A stretch of 64,000 bases of DNA, taken from contig BGKB01000001.1 of NCBI GenBank assembly GCA_003116975.1, positions 1 through 64,000 on the forward strand. The letters are read 5' to 3'. The translations under genes and the position numbers were made by a program. A model generated the notes under the pieces. The model did not search any database. It had not been told where the DNA came from and was given only the letters and a program-made list of their open reading frames with translations. This DNA comes from Aurantiochytrium sp. KH105 (lineage: Eukaryota; Sar; Bigyra; Thraustochytrida; Thraustochytriidae). Positions 28,277-37,833 of the stretch are shown in pieces (position 1 is the first letter of the stretch; each line of letters starts with the position of its first letter).

Positions 28277-29734
28277 CTAAGTATTTGCAGCTGGTTTGTG
28301 GCGCTTGCGAAGACCCCCAAAGGATGTGAGCAAACGGGAATTATCATCAAGGCCTCGCATGACCATGATTGTGAGCGAGAAGGTCGAAAAGTAGGATCCG
28401 ATGAAGTTTCTTGCGTCAGCGCAAATGAGCTGCTCGACAAGGCCGAAAATATCGTTGCGCAACTTTGCGTGCGGCACGGCGACCTTGAGCTCCTCGAGAA
28501 CGCCCCGCTCTTCGAGATCTGACATGAAAAAGGTTTTGTTGGCAAACGCTAAGAGGGACGTAAAGTGCGCAGAGCTGCGCGACATGTCCGAGGCAACGTA
28601 AATTGGACGAGAAGGGCTCCATCCCAGCGAGCGAATGGCCTTGACCCATTGTTTGGAGCCATCGCCAGCACGCTGCTGGAGACGTGTCAGGTAATCGCCC
28701 ATTCGAACGTGCAAGGCATTGTAACCACGCGGGAAGAGGGTAGCTTTGGCCTCGTCAGCAAGAGCAACGAGGTAGGGAGCGTAGCGGAGAGCCTTCCAAG
28801 ACTCCACGCGCGGGCCACCAATCTCCCAGTCGGCCCAGTGACGGGAGAAAAAAGGACCGCGATAGTAAATGATCTGGTCCTTGGCATCTGTCACCCATTC
28901 TTCCACAAGTTTATATGTTGCGCGATTTTTGGGACGGATCAGCGTCTCGCCCTTGGGCACACTCACCACTCTGGTTTGGGAACCAGGAAGCAGGTTCGTG
29001 TAAAAGTGTTCGAGCGTGACATTGAGGGGCACCACACGAACACCAGAGGCTTGCTCGAAGAAGTCGAGGTCAAGGATCATGTCCATGGGTGCTGTCGCCT
29101 TGGCTTCCACCTTCAGATATCCATTAAAGAGGTCCGAATGTCGTGCCATAGGAGGAATGACGAGGTCACGACCCGACATTTCCGCAAGAACCAGCGCGTT
29201 GAGGAGGCATGCAAGCTGGTTGTTCCAGCCTCCAGATGGCGAGTAAATAAAGTACTTTCGCGAAGGGTCGAGCTCATTATACGTCCTGCTCGAGGTGCGT
29301 GGCAGTCGAGCGGTCGATCCAAGTTCTGCGGCATTGTCAGCCCTGTCCGACTCGGCGTCCGCGTTGTTCGAGTTCGTGGCGAGATTGAGCGCATCGTCTT
29401 GGCCTTCGCCAACCTCATGCCCGCGAGCGTATGCTGTTGTGGCTTCGACTGTGTCGAGATCATCCATGTCGCTGTCGGGTTCTTCTCCGCCAAGGTTCAT
29501 CTGGAATGATGGCGGCAGCGTGGGAACCGCCATTTCGGCATAAAATCCAGGCGAAAGACGCGAACCAGAAGACCGCATCCATCTCAGAATTTGAAAGTAC
29601 TCTAATCCCACAATACAGAAGAGGAGCGCAAAGAGTGACAAAATCGCGCTTCGAAGCGACAGCCTGTCTTGTTTCAGGGCATTCTGGCGATGTTTGCGGA
29701 AGGCCGCCCCATCCATCTCGCGCTGACCGTACAT
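28277..29734 (-). CDS. O-fucosyltransferase-like type II membrane protein
   Basis: A 485-residue protein with an ATG at 29734. A single hydrophobic segment (AILSLFALLFCIVGLEYFQIL, residues ~30-50) after a basic N-terminus predicts a Golgi/ER type II anchor. An acidic stem (~75-140) follows. The catalytic part starts at YFIYSPSGGWNNQLACLLNAL, typical of the GDP-fucose protein O-fucosyltransferase fold (GT65/GT68-like), with LVIPPMA and the donor-site HVRMGDYL near residue 360. A late SDLEERG plus ADARNFIGSYFSTFS block is also typical (the S-x-FS pattern of GT-B fucosyltransferases). The acceptor protein is unknown. Family fit is good; the exact clan is uncertain. Confidence 0.75.
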   Translation of the reverse strand: MYGQREMDGAAFRKHRQNALKQDRLSLRSAILSLFALLFCIVGLEYFQILRWMRSSGSRLSPGFYAEMAVPTLPPSFQMNLGGEEPDSDMDDLDTVEATTAYARGHEVGEGQDDALNLATNSNNADAESDRADNAAELGSTARLPRTSSRTYNELDPSRKYFIYSPSGGWNNQLACLLNALVLAEMSGRDLVIPPMARHSDLFNGYLKVEAKATAPMDMILDLDFFEQASGVRVVPLNVTLEHFYTNLLPGSQTRVVSVPKGETLIRPKNRATYKLVEEWVTDAKDQIIYYRGPFFSRHWADWEIGGPRVESWKALRYAPYLVALADEAKATLFPRGYNALHVRMGDYLTRLQQRAGDGSKQWVKAIRSLGWSPSRPIYVASDMSRSSAHFTSLLAFANKTFFMSDLEERGVLEELKVAVPHAKLRNDIFGLVEQLICADARNFIGSYFSTFSLTIMVMRGLDDNSRLLTSFGGLRKRHKPAANT

Positions 29735-30972
29735 GTGACTACTTTCCCGACGATCTGGACCTGGTACGTTCGATGCTTGCGGTCGAGATCGCGCTCAGCG
29801 TGGCGCGGTTCTACAATCGCCCGGAGTTCTCGTGGTGCGTCAGTCCCTCGCTGCCTCGCTGGCCCACTCCGTGTCGTCGTGGCTTTGACGCACCCCACTA
29901 AAAACAGAGGATGATCGACTCCACGCCTGTGTCAGAGGCTCGCCCGCCCACCCACCCACGAGCCTCGGAGCTAGCCACCAGCGAGCCGCTCGAGGGTCAG
30001 GCCTCTCGTCGTGGCGGTGCCGAGGGCGACACCAGCGCAGCGCCGCAGCGCGGGGCCCAGCCTGCGCCGCGTCCCGGCTTCGGGGCTCGCGGGTCGGGGT
30101 CGCTCGGGTCCGCTTCTGCTTTGCTTTGCCTTGCCTTGCCTTGCTCAGGGGCTGCTCTGCTCTGCTCTGCTCAGCTTGATAGGGAGCGAGCGAGGGCCAC
30201 AGTGCCAGCCCCGGCGGGCTCTGCTGGCGGGTGGGGCGGTTTTTATAGCCCACTTGCGAGTGCCGCGTCGCCCACTTGCGCCGGGTCGCACATCAGTCGA
30301 GGGGCGACACCTTCCGGCCCCTGGTAACGAAGTGAGCGCGTGCAGCGCTGGCAGATTGTTTGCAGACAAACAAGGCGGCCGGCCAGGCGTCGATGGCCAT
30401 CGGTCGATTCACGCCGGTAAGCTGACGGAGCGAGCGCATGTGTGTGTGTGCGAGTGTGCGCCGAATGCCGTCATGATCATGGGACACATTAGCTAGCTAG
30501 CTAGCTATCTAGCCAGCTAGCGCCTCGCTGAGTTTGCTAAGCCCGGGCCGCCAGAAATCTCAACGGATCTGTGGCATTGTGCACTATCAGACCATAGTGT
30601 AGTTGGAAAAGGGAAAAGAGCGGCGTGCCTCACGCAACATCGAGTCTGCCTCGTGAGCGTCCAAGAACGCTCTCGCGCACTCGCCGACGCCGCGAGCGGA
30701 CCTTGCACGAACGTGATTCGAACGGGAACGGGTGGCCCGTCCGTTTGATTGTTTGTTCGTGCAAGCGTACAAGCATCAACGGCGGGTGTAAACGTGCATG
30801 CGCCGACGAGAAAGACTCGGCTCTCGAAACAAACACTACGAATTCTGCAGCAGCAAATCCCTCCGTGCTGCGAAGTGCGAGCTGCAGAGCAGAGCGAGAG
30901 CGGCGTGAAAGTAAAGTAGAGTGAGAGCAGACTTGGCAGTGCTCTTTCGAGCGAGCACTAGCATTCGCAAAG
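29735..30972. other. divergent promoter region, fucosyltransferase-like / EFHB
   Basis: 1.24 kb. It holds (TTGCC)n at 30121-30144, (TCTGC)n at 30154-30172, a (CTAG)n run at 30490-30520 and two copies of CACTTGCG (30251-30258, 30273-30280), the reverse complement of the CGCAAGTG motif found elsewhere. I see no credible gene. Confidence 0.55.
30490..30520. repeat. (CTAG)n tetranucleotide array
   Basis: TAGCTAGCTAGCTAGCTA continuing into slightly imperfect units, in the promoter side of EFHB. A similar array is at 35307-35330. Confidence 0.85.
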
Positions 30973-32247
30973 ATGAGCCGACGCGGAGAAGGTGCCGCAG
31001 CGTGTCTCCGTCACGATGGCCGACCCCAAACCCCGGAAAAGCTGCGTAAATTCCGCAACAGCAACGTGGAAGCGGGCAAGCGCGTGACTCATTGGGGCGC
31101 GGCCGATGACATTGAAGAACTGCGTGCAAGACTCGCAGACACGCGACTCGGCGCGCGCAGCTCGTGCTCTGAAGGTACTTTTGCGGATGCTCTCCCCAAG
31201 CGCGACCCCGGGTCCCTTGCCGAGTACATCCAGGACCGCAAGGAGTCCATCTACAAGACGAACCGCACCGAGCCGCTCGGCAAGCCGTACGTTCGAGGAC
31301 ACGACTATTCTAGTCTTGGCGAGCCGAAGCTTCTCGCCAAGGGTGCGAACGATGAGAGTGCAAAGGATCTCATTTACGCGCCCCAAGTCGAAGGCAAAGA
31401 CCTTGCCCCGGAAGATGCTGCCGAGCTGCGCCGGCGTTACAAACTCTCGCACAACAGTTTTGAGCCAGGAGAGCAGCGGCAGCGCAACTACAATTGGAAG
31501 AGCATCAACCCCAAGAACCATCGCTTCGGGAGTGTCGACATGGGACCCAAGGACGAAGGCGTGGCGTATTGCCTCAAGGAGTCTGCCCAAACGGAAATCA
31601 CCAACGTTGCGGTCGCAAATCATCGCGCCATCACTAGTGATGCTTTGGGCAAGCCCAAGTATCGTGGCAATGTCGACTCGGCAAGCATTCGCAAACTCGA
31701 GGAGCGGCAAACAATGCGACGATTGAATCCTGAGGAAGTGATCACCGCTCAGGACTGCATCCAAGGGAGCTACACGCTTGAGCAGCAGCTTCCAGACGAG
31801 GGACTCGGACGCGCGACGCGCCCGGGCTGGCGCAATGATACCTCGAGCGACCGTCGTTTCGGTGCCCCAACTGTGCGCACCGATATTCCTGCGCCCACGG
31901 TTCGTTCAGTCAGCGATGCTCAAAATTATGGCGATGACACAGACGCCGCAAAGCTCTTGTACCCGTCTCGCTTCGTTGCCGAGGGTGTCGACGACAGCGA
32001 CTATGTGGATCCAATTGACCGCGAAGATATTCGCGACGTCATGGCTCGTATCGGTTACGAATACACGGACGATGAGTTTGAGCGCATTTTCCGGCGTGCT
32101 GCAAGTCTTGCTGGTGTTACCGACCTCGATGTCGCAAGCAGCGTGAACCAGCCGATTGTGTCAATTCAGGGTTTCCTTTCTGTTGCAAATGAGCGTTTCC
32201 GTGCGCTCGATCTCGGTACCGAGCCTGCATGGTGGGACGACGCGTAG
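30973..32247 (+). CDS. EFHB: EF-hand domain-containing protein EFHB (CFAP21) homolog
   Basis: A 424-residue protein. The N-terminus (TPEKLRKFRNSNVEAG, then RVTHWGAADD) matches the start of EFHB. The middle carries the family's repeated Tyr/Pro/Gly segments such as KRDPGSLAEYIQDRKESIY, EPLGKPYVRGHDY and ALGKPKYRG. The C-terminus has an EF-hand-like helix-loop-helix (IDREDIRDVMARIGYEYTDDEF). EFHB/CFAP21 is a microtubule inner protein of motile cilia, so the organism probably makes flagellated cells, such as zoospores. It is shorter than human EFHB because the long N-terminal extension is absent, as in many protist homologs. Confidence 0.85.
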   Translation: MSRRGEGAAACLRHDGRPQTPEKLRKFRNSNVEAGKRVTHWGAADDIEELRARLADTRLGARSSCSEGTFADALPKRDPGSLAEYIQDRKESIYKTNRTEPLGKPYVRGHDYSSLGEPKLLAKGANDESAKDLIYAPQVEGKDLAPEDAAELRRRYKLSHNSFEPGEQRQRNYNWKSINPKNHRFGSVDMGPKDEGVAYCLKESAQTEITNVAVANHRAITSDALGKPKYRGNVDSASIRKLEERQTMRRLNPEEVITAQDCIQGSYTLEQQLPDEGLGRATRPGWRNDTSSDRRFGAPTVRTDIPAPTVRSVSDAQNYGDDTDAAKLLYPSRFVAEGVDDSDYVDPIDREDIRDVMARIGYEYTDDEFERIFRRAASLAGVTDLDVASSVNQPIVSIQGFLSVANERFRALDLGTEPAWWDDA

Positions 32248-32771
32248 TTATCACGAATTCATGTTTCCGTTTCTAATTCTTCTTGTTTCGGGTGACAATG
32301 AAAGAGCTTCTATTTCTTGTACGATAAATACGCGAACAAAAGGCCCGAAAGGCGCAAGTCAACTTGCACGTTGTCTGAAAACAAGTAACTCAGGAACCAG
32401 ACAAAAGGCCGGTCATCACCAACAAAATTATGAGTACGTAGGGTTGGCGCATTGGTACGGTCATTGACCATGCTTCGACATCAGCATAGATTTTACGCAG
32501 GAATCAATGTGACATGAATCTACATGCAATCGGCCTGGTCTCGGGCTCGTTCGAGACATTTTACCCACCACATAGTCCTCTCCATCATAGCGAGAGAAGT
32601 GCTCGTAACATTTTCCTGTCGACAAATAGACAGACAGTCACATGCACGCACACACGGTGAATGCAGATAGAGATTGCAGACAAAGGCTACAGAAAGGCTG
32701 TGCCGCAGCAACTTCTCGCGTGAAAAGAGCAATGCATCATTTTATGACTACAGAAATATTCAAAGATTGGC
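32248..32771. other. convergent 3' spacer, EFHB / NOL10
   Basis: 524 bp, AT-richer, with no gene or strong repeat visible. A minus-strand frame entering from NOL10 (32687-33853) is a shadow in another phase. Confidence 0.5.
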
Positions 32772-34904
32772 TTAAAACTTGCCTTTGCCGCCCTTTGACT
32801 TACGTTTACGACGGGGACCCGGCGCGCCATCACCTTCGTCGGGTTCCCCGCGCGGAATAAAGGAGAGTTCCATGTTGCCTCCTTCAAGGCGCTCGAACTC
32901 CTTGTTTGCGGCCTCGTCACGCAGCTGCTCGCCAAGCGTCTTTGCCTTTGTTCGGCGCGACTTCTTTGCGGTGCCGCGCCGAGACCGACCCTCGTCGTCT
33001 TCAACATTGTGCTCCAAAAGTTTGGAAAAGTCGCCGTCTTCTCCGTCTTCACCGCGCTGTCCATGCGCCGAGATTTCGTCTGCGCGCATGATAACTTTGC
33101 GTTTCTTCTTGGCACTCTTTGGGGCGTTCGCCTTGGATTTAAAAACGCGGCGAGGCGCAGGGGGCTCATCGTCAGAGTCAGAGTCAGCGGCACCATGACC
33201 TGCGTTGTCTTCGTCGCTATCGATATCCCTGGCGGCTTGTTCAGCGCGCTCCTTGCGCAGTCCGCTGGGGAAACTCTGCTTGAATTCGCTCGCGTCCTCG
33301 TCGACCTGGAAGTCAGGATCCTCAAACATGGCTTTGAAGCGGTCATCTTTCGTGATGGCAAGAGGTCGCTTCTTGGACCTTTTCTTTGCCGAGGCGGCGT
33401 TGGCCTCTTCGTCAGAGCTCCAGGCCGCATCCTCGTCATCTTCTTCTTCGTCATCGTCATGTGCGTCCATGCCGTTGTCCTCGGCCTCGCGAGCCGCGAT
33501 GCGAGCAGCCAAGTCGCGGTTGACCTTGGGTAGATTGTCGGGGAGTTTGCGCGAGATGCGCTGACCAAGGCGCTCCTCCATCTTTTTCCGAATACGTTCT
33601 TTGCGCCAGTCCTCGAACCCGAGCGGTTGGGAAATGGCCTTGACCTTGTTGTAAAGACGCATGTCAATAAAGAAGCCGTGCATGTAGGGGCGGAGAAGAG
33701 ACGTTCCGAGCAGATTGGTGATGCCAAGGCGCTCGAGGTCGTTGTTGGTGACAAATTTGTAGTTTTCGTAGAGCTCCTCGGCAGAATGCGATTTCTCCTC
33801 GAGCTCCTCGGTGAGATTGTCCAGGAAGGATGCCCACTTGGGCGCCGCGCCAAGTCGAGGCACGTAGTAGCTCATGATGCGGTCCGTCTCACCGGGAGCG
33901 ATAATGAGGCCGGAAGAAGGTTTGTGAATGTCCCCCTGAGGGACGACGAGAATATCGTTGACATCGGCTTGAGGCTCGATGTTGGCAAAACTGTCGCCAG
34001 AGTCGCGATACCAGAGTTTGATGGACTTGGCGTCTGCCGAGGCGATAATACGCCCCGGTGTGGTGAACTGCAGGCCAACGATAGGGAGGTCGTTGCGATG
34101 CTCCTTGCTAATGAGAGGTTTCGAGGAGCGCACATCGTAAACGGAGACGCGGCCAAGGCTGGTGCCAACGGCCATCATGAGGCCCGAGGCGTCGAAACGC
34201 ACAACGCTTGCTTGTGCATTGCGTTGTTCGACGAGCCCGCCGGAGGCTTCAGGTCCGCTGACGTGGAGGGCCCCGACTTGCTTCCTGTCGCGCGTATCCC
34301 AACAGCTTACGACGCCGTCTTCGCCGGCGCAGGCGAGGAGCTGGAGCGGCTCGCAAAAGGCGAGCGAGTTGATACCCTCGTGCGAGGTCTCGAAGGGCGA
34401 TAAGAAGTGGCCTTGCTCGAGGTCGATGCGGTAGAGGCTGCTCCCGGTGCCTCCGAGGAAGAGCTCGCAAGCGGCTGGGTCATAGGCCATGTCGCGGCCA
34501 AACTTGGGAATGCGAAGCATGTGGTGGCGACCATAGGCTGCGTGAAAGGCGACTGTGCGGTCATTGCCCAGAAAGACGAGCTTGGTGAAATCCGTGGAGA
34601 GGACCTGGACCTGAACCACCTCCGCGTCGAGATGCCTCTCGAACTTCATGGACAGCTCTCGCGTGTCGTAGACCTTGACCTGGGGCGGGTAGCTTCCGGT
34701 GGCGACAATGTATTCTCCGTCGGGCGAGACCTTGACTCTCCCGCTTGTTGCCGGAAAGTAGAAGTCCTGGACGAGTTCGATCCTGCGTCGGTATTCCTCA
34801 TCCTTGGCAAGAGACTTGCGGTTCTTGTCCGAGATCCACTGCGGCAGCGTTTTGCCGACGTTCAGGTCGTACACCTTGACGCCCCCATGCTGCACGGCCT
34901 TCAT
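32772..34904 (-). CDS. NOL10: nucleolar protein 10 (NOL10/ENP2)
   Basis: A 710-residue protein; the ATG at 34904 is chosen because homology begins at VKVYDLNVGKTLPQWISD. Residues ~1-330 form the NOL10-type WD40 propeller with the diagnostic RRIELVQDFYFP and IPKFGRDMAYDP segments. A middle part includes LLRPYMHGFFIDMRLYNK. A NUC153 motif follows (DDRFKAMFEDPDFQVDED), then a long acidic and Lys-rich tail ending in a basic stretch (RRKRKSKGGKGKF). NOL10/Enp2 acts in early 18S rRNA processing with the small-subunit processome in the nucleolus. Length and domain order match the family. Confidence 0.92.
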   Translation of the reverse strand: MKAVQHGGVKVYDLNVGKTLPQWISDKNRKSLAKDEEYRRRIELVQDFYFPATSGRVKVSPDGEYIVATGSYPPQVKVYDTRELSMKFERHLDAEVVQVQVLSTDFTKLVFLGNDRTVAFHAAYGRHHMLRIPKFGRDMAYDPAACELFLGGTGSSLYRIDLEQGHFLSPFETSHEGINSLAFCEPLQLLACAGEDGVVSCWDTRDRKQVGALHVSGPEASGGLVEQRNAQASVVRFDASGLMMAVGTSLGRVSVYDVRSSKPLISKEHRNDLPIVGLQFTTPGRIIASADAKSIKLWYRDSGDSFANIEPQADVNDILVVPQGDIHKPSSGLIIAPGETDRIMSYYVPRLGAAPKWASFLDNLTEELEEKSHSAEELYENYKFVTNNDLERLGITNLLGTSLLRPYMHGFFIDMRLYNKVKAISQPLGFEDWRKERIRKKMEERLGQRISRKLPDNLPKVNRDLAARIAAREAEDNGMDAHDDDEEEDDEDAAWSSDEEANAASAKKRSKKRPLAITKDDRFKAMFEDPDFQVDEDASEFKQSFPSGLRKERAEQAARDIDSDEDNAGHGAADSDSDDEPPAPRRVFKSKANAPKSAKKKRKVIMRADEISAHGQRGEDGEDGDFSKLLEHNVEDDEGRSRRGTAKKSRRTKAKTLGEQLRDEAANKEFERLEGGNMELSFIPRGEPDEGDGAPGPRRKRKSKGGKGKF

Positions 34905-35137
34905 CTTGCCTGCCTCGCCTCCGGTTCGCCACTCGCCTCGACTTGCTCGCCCAGGCGCTTGGTTCTGCGCGCTCCACTCCACTCCACTCCTCCTCGTCCA
35001 CCCGCGGGCCCGAGGCACTTGATTCGTAAAAAAAAAAATATAAATCCCTGGGACCCTTAATTTTATTCTTTGCCCCGATGACGGAGAGTCGCACTTGCAA
35101 TCGGACTCGCACTCGGACTCGCAGATGACGATCATTG

Positions 35138-35138
<1 letters not shown>

Positions 35139-35171
<33 letters not shown>

Positions 35172-35205
35172 GAGGAGGAGGAGGAGGAGGAGAGGAGGAG
35201 GGGGA
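35139..35205. repeat. (TGA)n followed by (GAG)n array
   Basis: About eleven TGA units, then GAG-rich units, 240 bp upstream of the NOL10 start. Confidence 0.9.
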
Positions 35206-35306
35206 GGAACGAGCTATGATGAAGGCGTGGCAGCTGGAGCTGGCCGCGGCGCGAAGAATGCGACGTTGCTGTCGCCGTCAGGGCTCCAGAGTCCGTTCAG
35301 GGTGCG

Positions 35307-35330
35307 GGCTAGCTAGCTAGCTAGCTAGCA
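35307..35330. repeat. (GCTA)n array
   Basis: Six GCTA units; the same repeat type occurs at 30490-30520. Confidence 0.9.
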
Positions 35331-35433
35331 TCGTCGCATTGTCCCAAACGGTCGCGACCCTCCGGAACTCCGACGCAATCATAATGCGATCGACCACTGT
35401 GACGACGAAAGGAAAGCCTTCCAAGCCCCCTGC

Positions 35434-35457
35434 CGCTCGCTCGCTCGCTCGCTCGCT
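35434..35457. repeat. (CGCT)n array
   Basis: About six units, followed by CCACCC repeats at 35505-35535 and (GCCAGC)n at 35617-35655. Confidence 0.85.
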
Positions 35458-35616
35458 TGCAGTCGCACCTTCGCCTTGCTTGTCGTTGCTGTCGAGCATC
35501 GCACACCCACCCACCCACCCCCACCCACCCACCCACACGGTGACCTCTCTCACGCGCCGCCCGCTTCCCGACCGACCGCCTCCAGAGGTGGCCGACCGAC
35601 CTCCCGCCGACGGCGC

Positions 35617-35655
35617 GCCAGCGCCAGCGCCAGCGCCAGCGCCAGCGCCAGCGCC
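35617..35655. repeat. (GCCAGC)n hexanucleotide array
   Basis: About six units of GCCAGC. Confidence 0.9.
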
Positions 35656-36448
35656 GACGAGCTTGACTCCGAGCGAGCGCTCGGCAGCGGCGCGGCCGCT
35701 CGACCTCGCGTCTCCCTCGACGCGGAGTCCTTCCTGACGCGGCTATCGTGACCGCGGCATCATGGCTGGCAGCGCGCTCGACGATGGCGCGGCTGGGTGT
35801 TGCTTGCTTGGTCCTTCAAGACGCGCTCGACGCGGACCTCGCGTCTCGGCCGTCGTCGCCTCAGGCAGGGCAGTCTCAGGTCGGCTTGACCGCGAGCGAC
35901 GCGGCGACGCTCTTGGGCGGCGGCGCAAGGCGCAGCACTAAATGACAACTGCGGCAAGACCAGCACCAGATCCGACGGCGGCGCTGCGCAGCCAGGTGTC
36001 CGTCTCGGGACCGCCCTGCGCGAGATTCCAAGTTCGCCTTTGGCTCTATCCTGCGTGCCGGCACTTTTTCGATCGACGAGCGGGTTCGACGCGCCCGACT
36101 TCGAGGCACGAGCGAGACGCCCGCAGACCTCGCCGTCGCAGCCGTGCGTGCGTGCAGCAGCCGCAGCAGCTGCAGCTGCAGCTGCAGCTCTGTCCGTTGA
36201 CGCAAGAAAAGATGCTGCAGCGCAGATGAGGTCGATTGAGTAAAGTGAGAGATTACTGCACGCACAGCGAGCCCGACTTCGTGCTGGAGCGGGCTTACTA
36301 CTGGCAACGCTCGAGTCATACGTAGGACTTCTACCCATCTCTAGCGGCCTTCGGCCCACGGGGCCTCCCACCTCGAGTCTGCGCTGCACCGCAAGCGCAG
36401 GAACTCGAAGGTAGGTGAGTGACTCCGCCATTCACAGTCAGAACCACC

Positions 36449-36489
36449 GCGAGCGAGCGAGCGAGCGATCGATCGATCGATCGATCGAC
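36449..36489. repeat. (GAGC)n then (GATC)n array
   Basis: Tetranucleotide units change from CGAG to CGAT mid-array, followed by CGAC units. Confidence 0.9.
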
Positions 36490-36928
36490 CGCCATTGCTC
36501 GACCGACCGACCGAACGACCGAACGAATGACGGAAGATCAAACAAAAGCCCTCCTCGAAGAAACTCCAACTTGCCTCGCTGCTGCCCAGCATCAAGAACG
36601 AGGCCGCCTCGACCTTCTTTCCATCTTTCTTACTTTCCCACGCCGTCGATGCCCATCATCACCTCGTTCATCTTGCACGTCGTAGGCAGGCAGGCCGCAG
36701 CCCCACGTTATATCCATCCTAGCCTCAGCTCGTAATCCGCCCAGGGAAAAGGGAAAACCTCTCATCCTCGCCATCGCTCGCCAGGCCGCCGCTCTTCCGC
36801 CTCCTCCTCCTCCTCGTCCCTCTCCTCGTCCCTCCCGCCGGCCTCGAGGCGCGCCTTGCCTCCGCCGCGTGCGTGCGTGCGGGAGGCGCGGCCTCTCCTC
36901 TCCTCCCTCGCTCTCTGTGCTGCCTCCG

Positions 36929-36964
<36 letters not shown>

Positions 36965-36965
36965 C
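36929..36965. repeat. (GGCA)n array
   Basis: About nine units, directly followed by the 20-bp CGCAAGTG repeat. Confidence 0.9.
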
Positions 36966-36966
36966 C

Positions 36967-37020
36967 GGCGCAAGTGCGGTATCCGCGGCGCAAGTGCGGT
37001 ATCCGCGGCGCAAGTGCGGA
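36967..37020. repeat. 20-bp tandem repeat with CGCAAGTG core
   Basis: Two exact GGCGCAAGTGCGGTATCCGC units and a partial third ending GCGCAAGTGCGGAATG. CGCAAGTG cores are at 36969, 36989 and 37009. Confidence 0.9.
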
Positions 37021-37091
37021 ATGGGCCGCGCACAGTGGCGGCGGGCGGCCAGACAGGCAGACAAGACAGACCAGACGAAAGCAGAGAGCAG

Positions 37092-37093
37092 CC

Positions 37094-37130
<37 letters not shown>

Positions 37131-37131
37131 T
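37092..37131. repeat. (CAGA)n array
   Basis: About nine to ten CAGA units. Confidence 0.9.
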
Positions 37132-37235
37132 AGCAGAGGCGCCGCCCGCGCCGCGAGCCCAGCGGCGGCTGCGCTGCTGCCGCGCGGAGCCCGCGGCGCT
37201 CGCGCAGGCGGCCGCGGCGACCTCCGCGCGCGGCG

Positions 37236-37275
37236 TCCCTCCCTCCTCCCTCCCTCCCTCCCTCCCTCCCTCCCG
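37236..37275. repeat. (CTCC)n array
   Basis: About nine CTCC units in a GC-rich context. Confidence 0.9.
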
Positions 37276-37833
37276 CGGCGCCCGCGCAGAGGAAGGAGGG
37301 AGGCGGGCGACAGAGAGAGAGAAGGAGAGAGAAAGAAAGCGAGAAGAAGGGACGCGCGAGGAGGAGATCGCCTCGCCTCGTCTCGCCGAGGCGCCGCGGC
37401 GAAGCGCCCCGCCCGCGCGCGCGGGGGCGAGCGGGCGCGCGAGCGAGCGAGCGGGCGGGCGGGCGGGCGAGAGCGCGGCCAGCGAGGACGGCCGCGCCGC
37501 GCTTCGCCGCGCTCCGCCGCGCGAAACCAAATCGCGCGCCCGGAGAGGCCCGGGCCACGGGCTCCGGGCGGCCAGGGCTCCCGCGCCGGGTCTAGACCGC
37601 CTCGGCGCCTGCGCACGCCGCGCCTCGCGCGCGGCCCAGCCCAGCCCAGCCCTGGTCTTCTCTGCCGGCTCGCGCGACCTCGCTTGCTCACTCACGCACT
37701 CACGAACTCGCGAGCGGAAGAAATCGCGGCGGACGCTACGACGACACCGTCGGGCCCTCGAGCCCGACTCCCGCGCAGCTCGCTCGTGCTGGTCCCCGCT
37801 CGCTCCCTTGCGCGCGCGTGAAAGGCGTCCGCG

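Larger units (their letters stand above)
34905..37833. other. 2.9-kb gene-free CpG-rich block with many simple repeats
   Basis: This is the divergent spacer between NOL10 and the F-box-like gene, the longest gene-free stretch here. It is extremely GC- and CpG-rich from about 36.7 to 37.8 kb. It contains at least nine tri-, tetra- or hexanucleotide arrays and a 20-bp tandem repeat carrying CGCAAGTG. Long overlapping frames on both strands (for example 36592-37932 minus and 36869-38011 plus) are Arg/Ala/Pro/Ser-rich in every phase and reflect composition. I see no supported gene. Confidence 0.6.

Noticed and set aside
30700-30740. T-loop-like GTTCGAATC on the minus strand resembling a tRNA
   Set aside because: The flanking bases do not form a T stem or acceptor stem and no A box was found.
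34407-35060. Plus-strand 217-residue frame opposite the NOL10 start
   Set aside because: It is antisense to the WD40 part of NOL10 and runs into the promoter region.
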